Positions 37,491-64,000 of a stretch of DNA of 64,000 bases are shown in pieces; the first letter of the stretch is position 1, and every line of letters starts with the position of its first letter. The translations under genes were made by a program, and so were the position numbers. The notes below the pieces were generated by a model, which was not told the DNA's origin, searched no databases, and saw nothing but the letters and a program-made list of their open reading frames with translations. Location of the stretch: assembly GCA_963669155.1 (NCBI GenBank), contig OZ022583.1, positions 958,179 to 1,022,178 of the forward strand, written 5' to 3'. The DNA comes from Arbacia lixula (taxonomy: Eukaryota; Echinodermata; Echinoidea; Arbacioida; Arbaciidae).

Positions 37491-40400
37491 CAGCGCTGTC
37501 AACTTTTTGTTGTCGTTGTTGTTTCTTATTCCTCTTTAGCTCTTCCATTATTGTGCTTCCAAGCAAGTTGATTGTATTACATTGATTGATACTAGCAGTG
37601 ATTTCATGGCAAAGCTAATGTGTGTGCTCTAGTTGTAAACTGTGGGCACACAACAAAGAGAAAGCCAAGAAATACAGAAACAGGTACTGAAGTCATTTCA
37701 GCAATGTTACATTAGGTAACTTTTTGTGACCAAAAATTAACAATTTGTCTTTTTCTTTCGATAGTATATACCTTGTGTAGCTATTTGACTCAATGGATTA
37801 GTAACAAGCAGTAAATTGATTCAAGAAGACAATTTGTTATTGACCATTTCATGTTCCATACACTCTCACAAGTCCAAAAATGAATACAACATTGTACTTT
37901 CACCGGTGAGTTGATTTGTGTTACGACTAACATTTCACAATGCACCATGTTTGGTTTATGAATGTTTTGGGTAGTATGTTATTGTTGTTGAGATAACTTC
38001 TTTCTCACACCAAAATGAGAATTGATTTTCACTAGTGTTTAATTCAGTAGGAATATTAATAACACCTTATGAAAAATTGGTAAAGACAATTTTTCAGTAA
38101 CCTTGTATTGTGTATATCTTTTTTTTTTTTACAAGGTATGTATAGTTCGTACTTGCTCTGCTTTGATATTGAAGTTTGTGCCATCAGGGCTTGAAAACAA
38201 CTAAGAAATAAAATATAAACCTAAACCTTGACTATTTATTATTTAACAACTCGCCTTACAACTGCCAAGTCGTTACCGAATATCTTTCTTTTATACCTGG
38301 AGGTACATAAACGTATATCCTAGTGCTACCAAGTCATTTCTTTCATGAACTGTTTATTCAAAATTGCATAGTGAAACCCGTTGTTGTTCTATTGAATGGC
38401 TGTGCTGTATGTATACATGGAGGGGAGTCGTTTTCCAGCATATTTTCATTTCTCTCTCTATGGCCGGTGCTGGTGGTTGGTTCAGAGATGTGTTTTTGCT
38501 CATCTATATCGCCCATTTCACTCACAGCTTGAATTTTCAATATGAATTTTTGTAGGATTAACAAGTAGGGGAAAATGTAAAACACAAATATACAACGAAA
38601 AGGAAATCCCTGGAAGCAATTTACAAAAAAAAATAAAATGTGGCAATAAATGTGTCATAGGTGGAGCTTAAATTTTCCAGTGTTGCTTCCTTGGAGCTGT
38701 GATACCTGCAGTAGATTTCATATGTTCATATCATATCCCGATCCATTGTTACACTTCAAAGAAACTGTTTGTCATATATCGTGTATGCTGTGAGATGGTT
38801 CATTTCAACATCTGTGAAGGAGACATACAGAACTTGCTATGGAACAGTGAGCAATTTGCTATGAACTGCTCTTGAAAAACAGATTATTGTTAAACAATAT
38901 TTTATTTCTTGTTGTTCACTTAATCATTGTTCTTAGCTTACTTTTATCACTGTTATTCTTGGTACTGTCAGTAGAAGAAGTAATACTCGTAGTACACATG
39001 AAGTGTTCAAATATATCACAATATTAGTAGAAGATGCTATTTTGTGCTTGTACGACTACTACTATTACTACTGCTTCTACTTCTACTATTTCGATACTAC
39101 TACAACTAGGTGCCATTATATAACTACTGCTATTCTTATGTTTTACAATTGAGATTGCACAAAGTGTAGCCATACAGTAGCTATAACTTTTAAGCAACTG
39201 AAATACCTTTTCAAGTTTATTTATTTCATGCCTGTGATATTGTAGTGAAGTATACATTTAGAATGGCTTCTTTTTGGTATATTTTCAACCATGGAACTAC
39301 TGTTAACCATACGCTGCAGGGGTAACTCAAGCATGATGTCTGATGATGATGAGTGGTTAATGTCTCTAATATGTCCACCCTCGTTATCACCATCATAGAG
39401 CTGGAAGTCTGACTACAGGTTCACACGTAGGTCTAATTCAGTGAACTATTTGCGTGCTATGTATTTTTTTATTTAACCATGAATACACCCAAAGAAGAGA
39501 ATAACTCTGCCTGTATACATAAAGCATTCATATGTAATAATGTTGCTCGAGAGAAAGGAAATAAAGCAGTAATCATTTTGATATTAAACATAATCATGAT
39601 AAAGGAAATTGCACAAGAACGGATCCGAAGTCATCCAAACTGCCATATTTTTCTCATGTAAAAAAACCCCTTGTGAATATTCACACACATTGTGCTTGTG
39701 TGTGGGTATCAGTGATATAAATGTAATCGGTGTATGTGCACATTTGCCTTTGTTTTTCTTGTTTTTACTTCTTCTTACATGGCTAGAACCAGATTTTTCT
39801 GAGAAACGGTATTTTTTATTTTATACATGAATGTTTGTTACAATACGCACATGAAATTGTTTTTATTTGCAAGTGTGTGATTTTTTTTAAAGTGACTTCC
39901 ATTGCAATAGGGTTTGTGTGACAATGAGGAATGGGTTTTAGTTTGACAAGATTTGTAAGATTTTAATTTGTAATTTTTAAAGCAGATGCGGCAGGCTTGT
40001 GTACCAATACTATACATGCAGTTTGAAACTGAGAGGGGATTGAAATGGATGCAGAGTAGTAAAGATAATCAATGAAAAATTATCGTGCTAGCACGTTAAG
40101 TAAATTAATTTATTCTTAATGAGTTGCTTTCCCCAACATGAATATTAAATCCATATCACGTCAGATGGAGTCTTGTCAAAAACTATCACCACAGAGAAAC
40201 ATGTAATCTATATAAGTATAATAGTGGTAATAATAGTATAAAACCTGAACATTCTATACACAGAGTTTAGCCAACCTGGGTTCAATATGTAACAGCATGG
40301 CGCATAATATTTTGTTATCTAATTGTCCAACAAAGCAGCACGTGCCATCTTACTTTTTTTGACCGAGTTAGCCGAACTCTGTATATAAATGGCTCTGTAC

Positions 40401-41324
40401 AAAACCATGTAGATTAATATTGATAAAAAGATGTCAATTTGACAGCGGTAAATGCAGTTTTGAAGAGTGACCAATGTCTGGCGAGACTGCAGATGAAAAC
40501 GAATATGTGACAAATTTCCCTTGATATTGTGTACTGTCTACTCGTGTCGAGTTGATATAAGCCGTATAGCCGTTACCATGGCGAAATCCATTATATACCT
40601 TTTCCTTTCACAGCTTCCTTTTCTACGTTTTCAATATGTTTCTTGGATTATAGTTATGCCTTTTTTCAAAGACGCAAAGTGACAGAAAAGTGGAAATATT
40701 TTTATGATTATTTTGTAAAAAGATATAACAATTTTTGTCTCATCATGTTCAACGAACTTAAAAAGAAAGGAGTGGTTTTGATTGTGCACAGGTTTATACC
40801 CAATGTACGATATACCTATTGGTTTGATGATGCAAGTAACTGAAAAGTAATCGATACCAAACAGGAGTTGTGGTTCGGAGGCTGAAAACCAATATATAAA
40901 TACTGCACGATTATACGCACCTTGTTTAGTGTATATTATTTTACATGTGCATGCGTATCGTTTTGTTGTTGTCATTACGTGTATATATTAGTATTGTTTT
41001 CTTGCTGTGCGTATGTTTTTCAATTTGCGGAAAGATACGAATATACATGTGTACTAGGCGGTAATATCTTTGAGATGATCTTCCTTGTTTGCCAAGGGAA
41101 TGGATGGATGTTTGTATCTACTTGGAAGAGATTCGTACACACAACACCGTATGTATTGTACGGACCTCTTTCCAGCGCATATTGAAGGTGCATGTATCTG
41201 TGTATTATGAGGAATAATGAATTACACTAAAAAACATGTACAGTGTATTCCTGTTCAGTGAATTATTAATTTGAGGGAGTGAGGAAAACGAATGAAGAAA
41301 AGGACTATCAGATTATTTTTGGTT

Positions 41325-41325
<1 letters not shown>

Positions 41326-41361
<36 letters not shown>
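41326..41361 (+). repeat. (GT)n microsatellite
   Basis: About 17 GT units. Confidence 0.95.
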
Positions 41362-41365
<4 letters not shown>

Positions 41366-41443
41366 CTGTCTGCGCATTAATAGGAAATTAAAAAAGGAGG
41401 GATTCCCTAAGAAAAACCTCAAAATCTATAATATAATATATTT

Positions 41444-41610
41444 TCAAAATTTGTCCAAAAGTGAAAATCTCAAATATACCAAGGGTTCTTAGAAGAAAAG
41501 TAATCGAAGAAATGTCACAAAACGTGTCTCATCGCTTGGCATCGCTTGGCTTTATGATGTGCCTATTTAAGCTTGATTTGGGTTGAAACTCATCTGTAAT
41601 CATTTTTCAA
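41444..41610 (-). mobile_element. MITE family M1, single-arm copy
   Basis: Shares ttgtccaaaagtgaaaatctc and ctttatgatgtg with the right arm of the full copy at 23558-24064, and is truncated at the inner side. Confidence 0.65.
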
Positions 41611-42429
41611 AAGTGTCACAAGTTTTTTTATTACACTTAGTAGAAGTGCGAGTTTACGTGTTAGTGTGATTGTGTGTGTCTAAGAGGTAAAGTGGAAAAG
41701 GAGGAAGGAAAGGATGCACCGAGAAAAACAAAATCTACAAGAAATAAAGCGATTCCTAGCTCTATCTTTGTTAGGAAACGTTAAAGTTGATATTCATAGA
41801 AAATCCAAAAATATCGCGATCCATATATCAATGGAAAGCTGAAAGTGTGCAGAAGTCAAATTTATTCATTATTTCGCTCATAAAATAATAAAAAAAATAA
41901 AAACAGTTTTTGTAACGCATCTCATAATGCTACGAACCCTGCCGTTTGCCGGTCGCGAAAAGAGCGATAGTTCGTGACGTAAGGTGAATGGGCACGCAAG
42001 CTTCTGTTTCCCAAAGAATAAGTTCAACACCACTAGTGTACTGTAGAGCAGATAGATCAGCCCGAGTATATGGACCTGGATTGATGTCCAAATGTAGGCA
42101 ACTTCCTAACATGTCCTGAGAACATGAGAGGGCGCAAGACTTATGAGGTAGTGGTTTGTTCGGTAGTTGGCTGGAAGAAATCGGAAGGAATTTTATTCCC
42201 CCAGTTCTGCCAGCTGGTTGGGATAATGGGGGCGCTGCAGGTGGGGTTGATTCAGCCCATTAGACCCTTGACTTGCTGTGATAAGTACGCATGTTCCTAC
42301 TTTTGCATTTTGTAAACAGTCGTTCAAATATCACGGTAGGCCAATGTTGAAGAAAATGTGTGTGAGAACATGCCTCACAATATGAAAAATCAGTAAACAA
42401 ATGTGCCTTATAGTGCCCTTTACATTTCA

Positions 42430-42472
42430 AAGGAATATTTTTTTTTTTTTTTTTTTTGGGGGGGGGGGGGGT
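42430..42472 (+). repeat. Poly-T followed by poly-G
   Basis: About 18 T then 14 G. Another A-then-G run occurs at 42604-42627. Confidence 0.85.
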
Positions 42473-43030
42473 CGTATAGAATACATTGCCTACACTTCAC
42501 TGATGCGTTCCCATGGCAAAGGCTCTGTATGTCAAGTACCAACTACCGATTCAAAGGCAAACATGCCTATTCTGATAGCTGATGGATGGTGCTGGCTAAG
42601 TTTTAAAAAAAAAGGGGGGGGGGGGGGCTGGAGGCGGGGGGAGGGGCTCGTAGCCCACAGTCTACTAATACCCGTAGTCCCCTTACAGTGACAAAATGGA
42701 TTTCAACATCCCAATCCAATCTACATTATTCAATCTAGGCTTTTATCCGAGACATTTCTAGTCAAACATGATGATCATGCAAACCATACTAAGATTGCAA
42801 CTTTACTCTCCAATTGTAGAGGAAGAAGAGCCTGTACATCCGACTAGAACACTGTATTTGAATTCTCCGTTACCGAAAAGCTGAATAGTTCAACAAACTG
42901 CGTTTATTGAGGAGGTGCTATATTATGTTAATATGGTTCTTGCATTATTTTACATAATTTGATTTTGTCTACAAACGAGATACAACACCAGTACGGTTCG
43001 ACCGACTTGACGCTTGACCCTTGACCCTCA

Positions 43031-43219
43031 GCTTGGCATCCATTAAAGCAAAACAGGAACGCTCGGGAGAGGGCTGGGTTTCCGCTGCGAGCAGCACATC
43101 TCGAAAAGAAACGGGTCAAAACGAGGAGGCCCGGGTGCGAGAATCGTCTTCCAAAGGTCCTATTCCATCATCACCCAAGACGAAAGACGTCCATGAGAGG
43201 ACAGCTATTGTTACCATGG
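43031..43219 (+). CDS. Weak candidate exon, unidentified
   Basis: A CpG-richer, repeat-free 189-bp stretch is open in one + frame between an acceptor-like ccctcag and a donor-like cac/GTAAGG. It would encode a charged, Ser-rich segment (for example KETGQNEEARVRESSSKG). No family is recognised and no partner exons were found. It may equally be a diverged repeat or regulatory DNA. Confidence 0.2.
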
Positions 43220-45121
43220 TGAAATCCACGTAAGGGGACGAGGGATCGAGCAACTTCTTCCTCCTTTGAACATCTTGTTTATTACTTCTATCCCTCAAGT
43301 AAATACTGTCAACAAACGCGCGCCACACGCACCAACACATCTTATACCTTTACGCAATGCTAGACACCTGAAGATGGCTTTATTAATCTGTACTTTTGTT
43401 CATGCATGGGGTTCTTATCTAATCAACATGTGATTTTTTAATGCTCAACCGAGTAACAAAACTATTATTAAGAGGAGAAGTTACGTTTCCAATACAGGTC
43501 TCCTGTGTCATGTAACAGGTGGTATTTTATACGTCAGCAGCATGGTATGTTATGGGGCTGTAATATGTCGCCCCGTAACTTTAGCAAAAAATCTTCGGGA
43601 TACTCGCAAATCACGAAAGCAAATCCAATTCCCGCTACCCCCCCCCCCCTCCCCCTTCGCCATTAATCGCATTTCTACAGTTTCTCCTTCTCTCCCTTTA
43701 CTATCCAGACACTGGCGAGACAACAGGAACAACAAAGCACATGTTGCGAACTCTTTCATCACGTTTCTATTATTTTCAGCTCGAGTGAATCCGAGGGCTA
43801 CATTTCCGACATCCTGACTGTTGACATTTAGCTTCTAGGGTATCCTACATTATCCTTACGCAGAGCGTGACTCATCGGGCTTTGAACAATCCTCTCATTA
43901 AGTTCTCATCTCTTTAAAACCCCCGTTTTGATAGAAAGCCACACGGTACCAACGAGATCAGAGACGGGGCTCCGCTAGTACTTAGTTTTGTTGTACAATA
44001 GTTCATATAACATTAAGTTACTCCTCAATACGAAATTGATCAGATGAAAGCGATGAAAGATCTCGGTAAAACTTATAAACATTCAGTGCAGGAATACGTA
44101 CGCTGGATTTGAGGTGTAGAATCGAAGGGGGGGGGGGGGGGCTGAGCACCATGCACTACGATAAAGAAGAGGGCATTATGAATAATTCCTAATCTCCGTC
44201 AACTAAATTTGACCTGTTATTACAAAGAATGTACTATTCGAGCTCCCTAATTATTGAGATATAGGGGCAAGGGAAAGACCCTTTCAAAATGAGTGCCCCA
44301 CGTTCCCATAGACGTTGAATAGTCTACACCACTTTACTGGTATTGTAAAAAGTGAAATGCCCCGCTGCGACCTGCCATGTCGGCACTCTTGGGATGTTTT
44401 GGATAAACTGTGGTCTGCTACTATAATAATTATGCTTGAGATAGTTTCGACACTCAATTTCTGAGAACCCCCTCTTAGGTGTTTAAACCGCATAAAAACT
44501 AAGTTAACGTACATTGTTTTGATATACAATAATCATGATATAGGTGTCTTGTGAGTTAAGAGGCCTTGGCAGAGGGCATGGCCAGCCAATCCTACCTTAT
44601 TCCCCGGTCTTTCGACCAGTCAAGGCTAACCTCAACGTGAGACACGTTTCCCCCATGGGTGGGGTGCCGCAGCGACTCTTTAACTCTTTATGAGCTGGGC
44701 ATTTCCTTCATTTCATGATACATGTAATACGATTCCCTTAACTCCCTGCCAAGCATCGACAGCCCCATATCAAGACAAACTCAATTTCTTGTCTACGGGG
44801 ACTGAGTTGGTTAACCCTCTCAGTACCAAGCATAATTATAACTTCCCCATATTTAAACATTAACTCAGTTCCTTGCCTGAGAGAGTTAAAGTGGGAGTTT
44901 GTTTGGCAAGACTAGCATCCGAGATGGGGAGGGGTGTCATACTGAATGAGCTATATCTAAAATGATCAACAAAAACGTTTTCATTGACGCACTTCTGGCA
45001 ATGCCGACAGACACGCCAGAAGGGAACTGATCTGAACATTGCCAAACAATCATTCCCAAAATACCAATAGTGATTTTTTTACAGCATATCACAAAGACAA
45101 AGAAAGGTGAAAAGGAGTGGA

Positions 45122-45182
45122 AACGAGGGGGGGGGGGGGGGTAAGAAGGGGGAGAGGGAGACACAGACACAGAGAGAGGCAT

Positions 45183-45258
<76 letters not shown>
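45122..45258 (+). repeat. Poly-G and (GA)n microsatellite
   Basis: A G run at 45127-45141 is followed by about 37 GA units (45184-45257). Confidence 0.95.
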
Positions 45259-45260
<2 letters not shown>

Positions 45261-45376
45261 AGGGCTGTGATTGCTGAACAATCATTCCCAGGATACCAAT
45301 GGTGATTCTTTACATCATGTACGATAGACAAAGAAAGTGGGAAAGGAAGAAAGATATATATGAAAGATATACACAC

Positions 45377-45386
<10 letters not shown>

Positions 45387-45445
<59 letters not shown>

Positions 45446-45495
45446 AAGGGAGGGAATTAGAGAGAGAGAGAGAGAGGGGGGGGGGGAGGGAGGGA
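45387..45495 (+). repeat. (GA)n and G-rich tract
   Basis: A second GA array ending in G runs. The segments flanking the two GA arrays share aacaatcattccca-like text (45045 and 45278) and caaagacaaagaaag-like text, suggesting a local duplication of about 230 bp. Confidence 0.85.
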
Positions 45496-46199
45496 GGGGG
45501 CGGGGGTAGGGGGTAGCCCCGGGGGGTAGCTAGGTGCCGAGTGAGAAGACATAAGAGAAGAAAGAACAACAATGTATTAAAAGAGCAATAGAACACGAAG
45601 GAGGAAGCATAGAGGAGAAGGGAGGAGCAAGTACGTAGGCTCAATGTGCGCTATGATCAATGATGAGGATTTAAGGAAATTTATATTCATCACATACAGA
45701 ACTCGATAGGCTTATAATAAGTCCCCAATAAGAGCCTACTATTTTCGACCTCAAGACAGAACCCATTCGCGAGAATACCGCATAGCCCCTGCAACCCCCG
45801 AACTCAAACGCGTTACCCGGGAAACCCGTGACCACATCAGCCTCGGCATTCCGCCAGCGTGAGTCATGGATTGACCTCCGACCTTTCATGAGAAGGGTAT
45901 CCCCGTCGCCAAGGGGGGCTCCGATCATTCGCTGCTTCCGGAGTCACAATTGGAGTCACGCGGGCCCTCGTGGTTCAGCGAAACACATGGGAGGCTCTCT
46001 GACACTTACGGCTGGACTGTAGTCTGCTCGAGCAGTCCCTAATAGTGTGAAGGAACTTCTCTTTTTTACATTGAGGATATTACTCAAAATAGTCAGATTA
46101 GTAACAACCCCGCGACAAACTAGTTCAATCTTTATTCGTCACTGTGATTGAAATATTGTATCTAAGATCCGACACTACCAATGGACACTTGCTCCGTCG

Positions 46200-46824
46200 A
46201 ATGGAAATCTTTTAGAGAGTTGCTAAGTATCGATTCGTAGCCTACGATAGCACTGAAGGGGTGAGGGTGGACTACACGAGTTCAGCTTCCTCACAGCAGT
46301 CGATGTACTGCATTCACTGTACTTTCAAGAAGAGGATTGATCTCGGCGTTGCACTCTACGCGGATCGCCTCCGTCGACACCAGACGCATTTTTTCCACAC
46401 CTCGATCGCGTCGAAGTTGTTTCCTTTTTCAGGTTCCGCGTCCATTTCGCGATTGATCATCGTCAGTATTGTTTTCATTCATCTGATCAAAAAATTGGCA
46501 ATCTCTGAACTCACTCGCGTGGCCTCCTCTACTGGGTAGCCACTAGTCTGTCAACGTTATAGGCAAGGCTGAGTAATAGTTTGCTATACTCAGAGGACTT
46601 CAAATGTCAATGCCAGCAACGTTTTTAACAGTTCGTCACTGCTTGGTGAGGTTTTGGTAGAGTGCGTTGTGAGAGGTTTAGGGACATATCATCACAACAG
46701 AGCTATGGAATGTTAATGTCATCTTCGTGAACGTATTCACACTTCAATAAGTTTTGGAGTTGGACGATAATTCAACAATAAAAGTGTTGAGGGGTTCCAT
46801 CCTGAAGAATAGATTAAGGTAGCA
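46200..46824 (+). promoter_or_regulatory. Candidate promoter / 5' UTR region of the MMP gene
   Basis: CpG-richer DNA upstream of the MMP start codon without simple repeats. No TATA box or TSS can be fixed; the call is positional. Confidence 0.3.
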
Positions 46825-61971
<15,147 letters not shown>

Positions 61972-62627
61972 ATAGATGAACGATTCGGTCACGGATTAAG
62001 ACAATTGTGTGGGAATTATGTAAATTGACTTTGATGCCATTGTGTTACTCTTCGTTTTCTTTTCTTTTACTCGTCTCGGTCCTTAGTACTCATTTGTTTA
62101 ATTCTAAAGGTTGGCTATTTACGTACGACATGCTGTATTCTCTGTATATGATTAGTGTACATATGTAAACACTTTCGTAGGAACGAAAATGCTGCGGTTC
62201 TAAAGATGAATTGCAGACAATGCATATGTTAAGAGAGACTTTCAACCCCTTTGTCAGATTCCTAGTACATGTATAATATGAATGAGCACTCTATGTTCGT
62301 TGTCATATCATTATCAATATAAGAAAGGAATTTTTTAAGGAAATGGTATAGTAACATGGTTATTTGTCGCATTTAAAAGATCAATCAATTAATTAACTCA
62401 TCAGTAAATGTATCAATCAAACAAACAATGTGCAGATCAATATGTCGGTTTAACAATACATCGATGTTATTACATACTGTAAAAATTACATTACATACGA
62501 AAGGTTAATATAATATAAATATTTTTTTTTCAATAGTCATGTAAAAAAATGTGCTGCAAAACTCGTTCTTCCCATCACACATTTTGAGGGTCTTAACTTC
62601 TTTCACTTCCTTACAACTATTGGTGAA

Positions 62628-62660
62628 TAGCTCACAACTATTGGTGAATAGCTCACAACT
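62628..62660 (+). repeat. Short tandem duplication (20-bp unit)
   Basis: acaactattggtgaatagct occurs twice in a row plus a partial third copy. Confidence 0.9.
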
Positions 62661-62754
62661 ATTCAGTCACCGCCCTTCTTATTCTACCTCCATTGTATCT
62701 CATATTCTACTCAGAGCATCACAGTTTAAATAACTCCACCAAACTGAACGCGGC

Positions 62755-62911
62755 CTGGCTCCTTAACATGAAGGTTTGCGATCAATCGAAAATTTGAAAG
62801 ACAAATCCTGATTGGTTACTGGTCTTTTTTTTTTAAAGCGCATGCAACAATCATGTTGATTGGTCATTGCTATTTTGCGATAGATCGCGAACCTTTATGT
62901 TACGGGGCCAG
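62755..62911. mobile_element. Small MITE (157 bp) in the 3' flank of the MMP gene
   Basis: The ends ctggctccttaacatgaaggtt and aacctttatgttacggggccag are inverted repeats, with further inverted gcgatcaatcg / cgatagatcgc inside. There is no coding capacity. Confidence 0.75.
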
Positions 62912-64000
62912 TGTGAATGTAGTGCAAGTGTGAATTTATGTACTTTATTGTTTATCATATGTTCTACATTTAGATATAAAACAACGATCAGAAACAAATC
63001 AGTCATTTAGGAGTGGATGTTTTGGACGCAAATAACGAGGGCTGGAAGGGAAAAGGTTGTGGTCCTACGACACCCCCCTCCTTTACCCCACCCCTTATCA
63101 ATCCTCCACCTCCCCATTCTGATCCTTTCCCTGCCTCTATAGGCTTCAACCCTTTCATGTATCATGAAAGGATACGGCCGCAAGGTTGCTACCTGAAATG
63201 TTACTAGACAAGTGCCCTCTAACCAAACTTACGGAGAACAAACTCCTTCACTCAGGCTGGGGATGATATGCACTGTAACGATAATTGGATGAATTAGGTG
63301 AAGGTTTTGTTATCTATGACCATTTCGTTTGCCATATTACTCGCGGGCGAGTATGACCATGTGCAATGTATACAATATGACCGATTATTATCCAGAAAAG
63401 GTTTAACTCTTTTAGTTCTTGTTCAGTTTCTTTATGCTTGAATCGTTACATTGAATTCATCAAAGTGATGAGAAATAACATGCATAGCTTCATTCAAATA
63501 TAGTAGATCAACTTCAAAGTGTGCTTGAAGCATGATGCTGTTCTGTTGCTTATTGTAAGATTAATGGATGTTTGTTTGTGAGAAGGTAGGTCGCTTGAGA
63601 CTGGCCCGCAGGCGGGTCAACTCAAGGGTCCTTCCCTCCCTCTGGATCGGATAATTAACGCGTGCTGGTGTGTTGTATCCGCAATCACTTTAGAAACGTG
63701 TGTACAGGACAGCGGGAAAACCTAGATTTCCTTCGAACGTGACGAGATGGAGAGAGCAAATTTACTTAACTTCAGAAAGTAAAATTTTCACACTAGTATT
63801 AGTGTAAGTGTTCTGCGGGGTGTAAATGCATTCACTGTGTTTTTTTTCTAATAGGCTTGTGCGGGATATTATATTTCCACCTATTATACACACCTAAGTG
63901 TCTGAAGTGTCTGAAACCGTTGTAAAAATTGTCAGATTCTTGCACAATCCGTTCATTCATCACCAGTGTTATATTTGCGTATGGGCTAACGCATGATAAT

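Larger units (their letters stand above)
37491..46200. other. Gene-poor stretch between TLC gene B region and MMP
   Basis: AT-rich DNA with short frames only. Apart from the simple repeats, the M1 MITE copy and one weak exon candidate listed separately, no gene, RNA gene or complete mobile element was recognised on either strand. Confidence 0.5.
61972..64000 (+). other. 3' flank of the MMP gene
   Basis: Besides the tandem duplication and small MITE above, no gene was recognised. No canonical AATAAA was found close to the stop, so the 3' UTR end is undetermined. Confidence 0.5.

Noticed and set aside
42060-42112. Minus-strand LDINPGP resembling a 2A ribosome-skipping peptide end
   Set aside because: The required D-x-E-x-NPGP pattern and the upstream hydrophobic stretch are missing, and no long frame surrounds it.

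Overview
The window is animal nuclear DNA, most likely from a marine deuterostome and probably an echinoderm. The evidence is split, intron-rich genes, a very high microsatellite and homopolymer load, a BEL/Pao retrotransposon, and non-autonomous elements with a core of about 157-bp tandem repeats plus a CCGT/ACGG-type microsatellite, of the kind described from sea urchins and bivalves. Species cannot be fixed from sequence alone. No bacterial-type operon, rRNA, tRNA or CRISPR array was seen.

Three protein-coding genes, all on the + strand, can be assembled exon by exon with closed reading phases. Two are tandem paralogues encoding multi-pass TLC-domain membrane proteins of the TLCD1/TLCD2 type (gene A 5872-22169, 272 aa; gene B 25205-30150, 249 aa). 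They share four exons, the same intron phases, and internal exons of exactly 83 bp each. The third (46825-61971, 8 exons, 570 aa) is a furin-activatable matrix metalloproteinase with a complete hemopexin propeller and a short hydrophobic C-terminus that suggests a GPI-anchored membrane-type MMP.

Layout: 1-5870 is repeat-rich DNA with a CpG-rich promoter-like patch near 0.9-1.2 kb and a LINE scrap near 4.5 kb. 5872-22169 is TLC gene A, whose third intron (13 kb) holds a complete-looking antisense BEL/Pao element (11666-20163). That element has 866-bp LTRs, a 5-bp target duplication and one apparent frameshift, and is inserted into an older dispersed repeat. 22345-22840 is an RTE/CR1-like LINE tail. 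23.5-24.1 kb is a long-inverted-repeat MITE. 25205-30150 is TLC gene B with several MITEs in its introns. 32.2-37.5 kb holds two Helentron/pearl-like elements and one relic, packed with nuclear-receptor-like half-sites. 37.5-46.8 kb has no convincing gene (one weak exon candidate). 46825-61971 is the MMP, with a 9-kb first intron full of simple repeats. 61972-64000 is 3' flank with one small MITE.

The TLC pair would act on membrane lipid composition or fluidity and the MMP on pericellular matrix. Nothing in the sequence links them functionally. The most unusual content is the repeat biology: a nested LTR insertion whose empty site can be read from a paralogous copy, two unrelated repeat elements with the same architecture and the same AGGTCA direct repeats, and clusters of POU-octamer palindromes beside a TLC exon.
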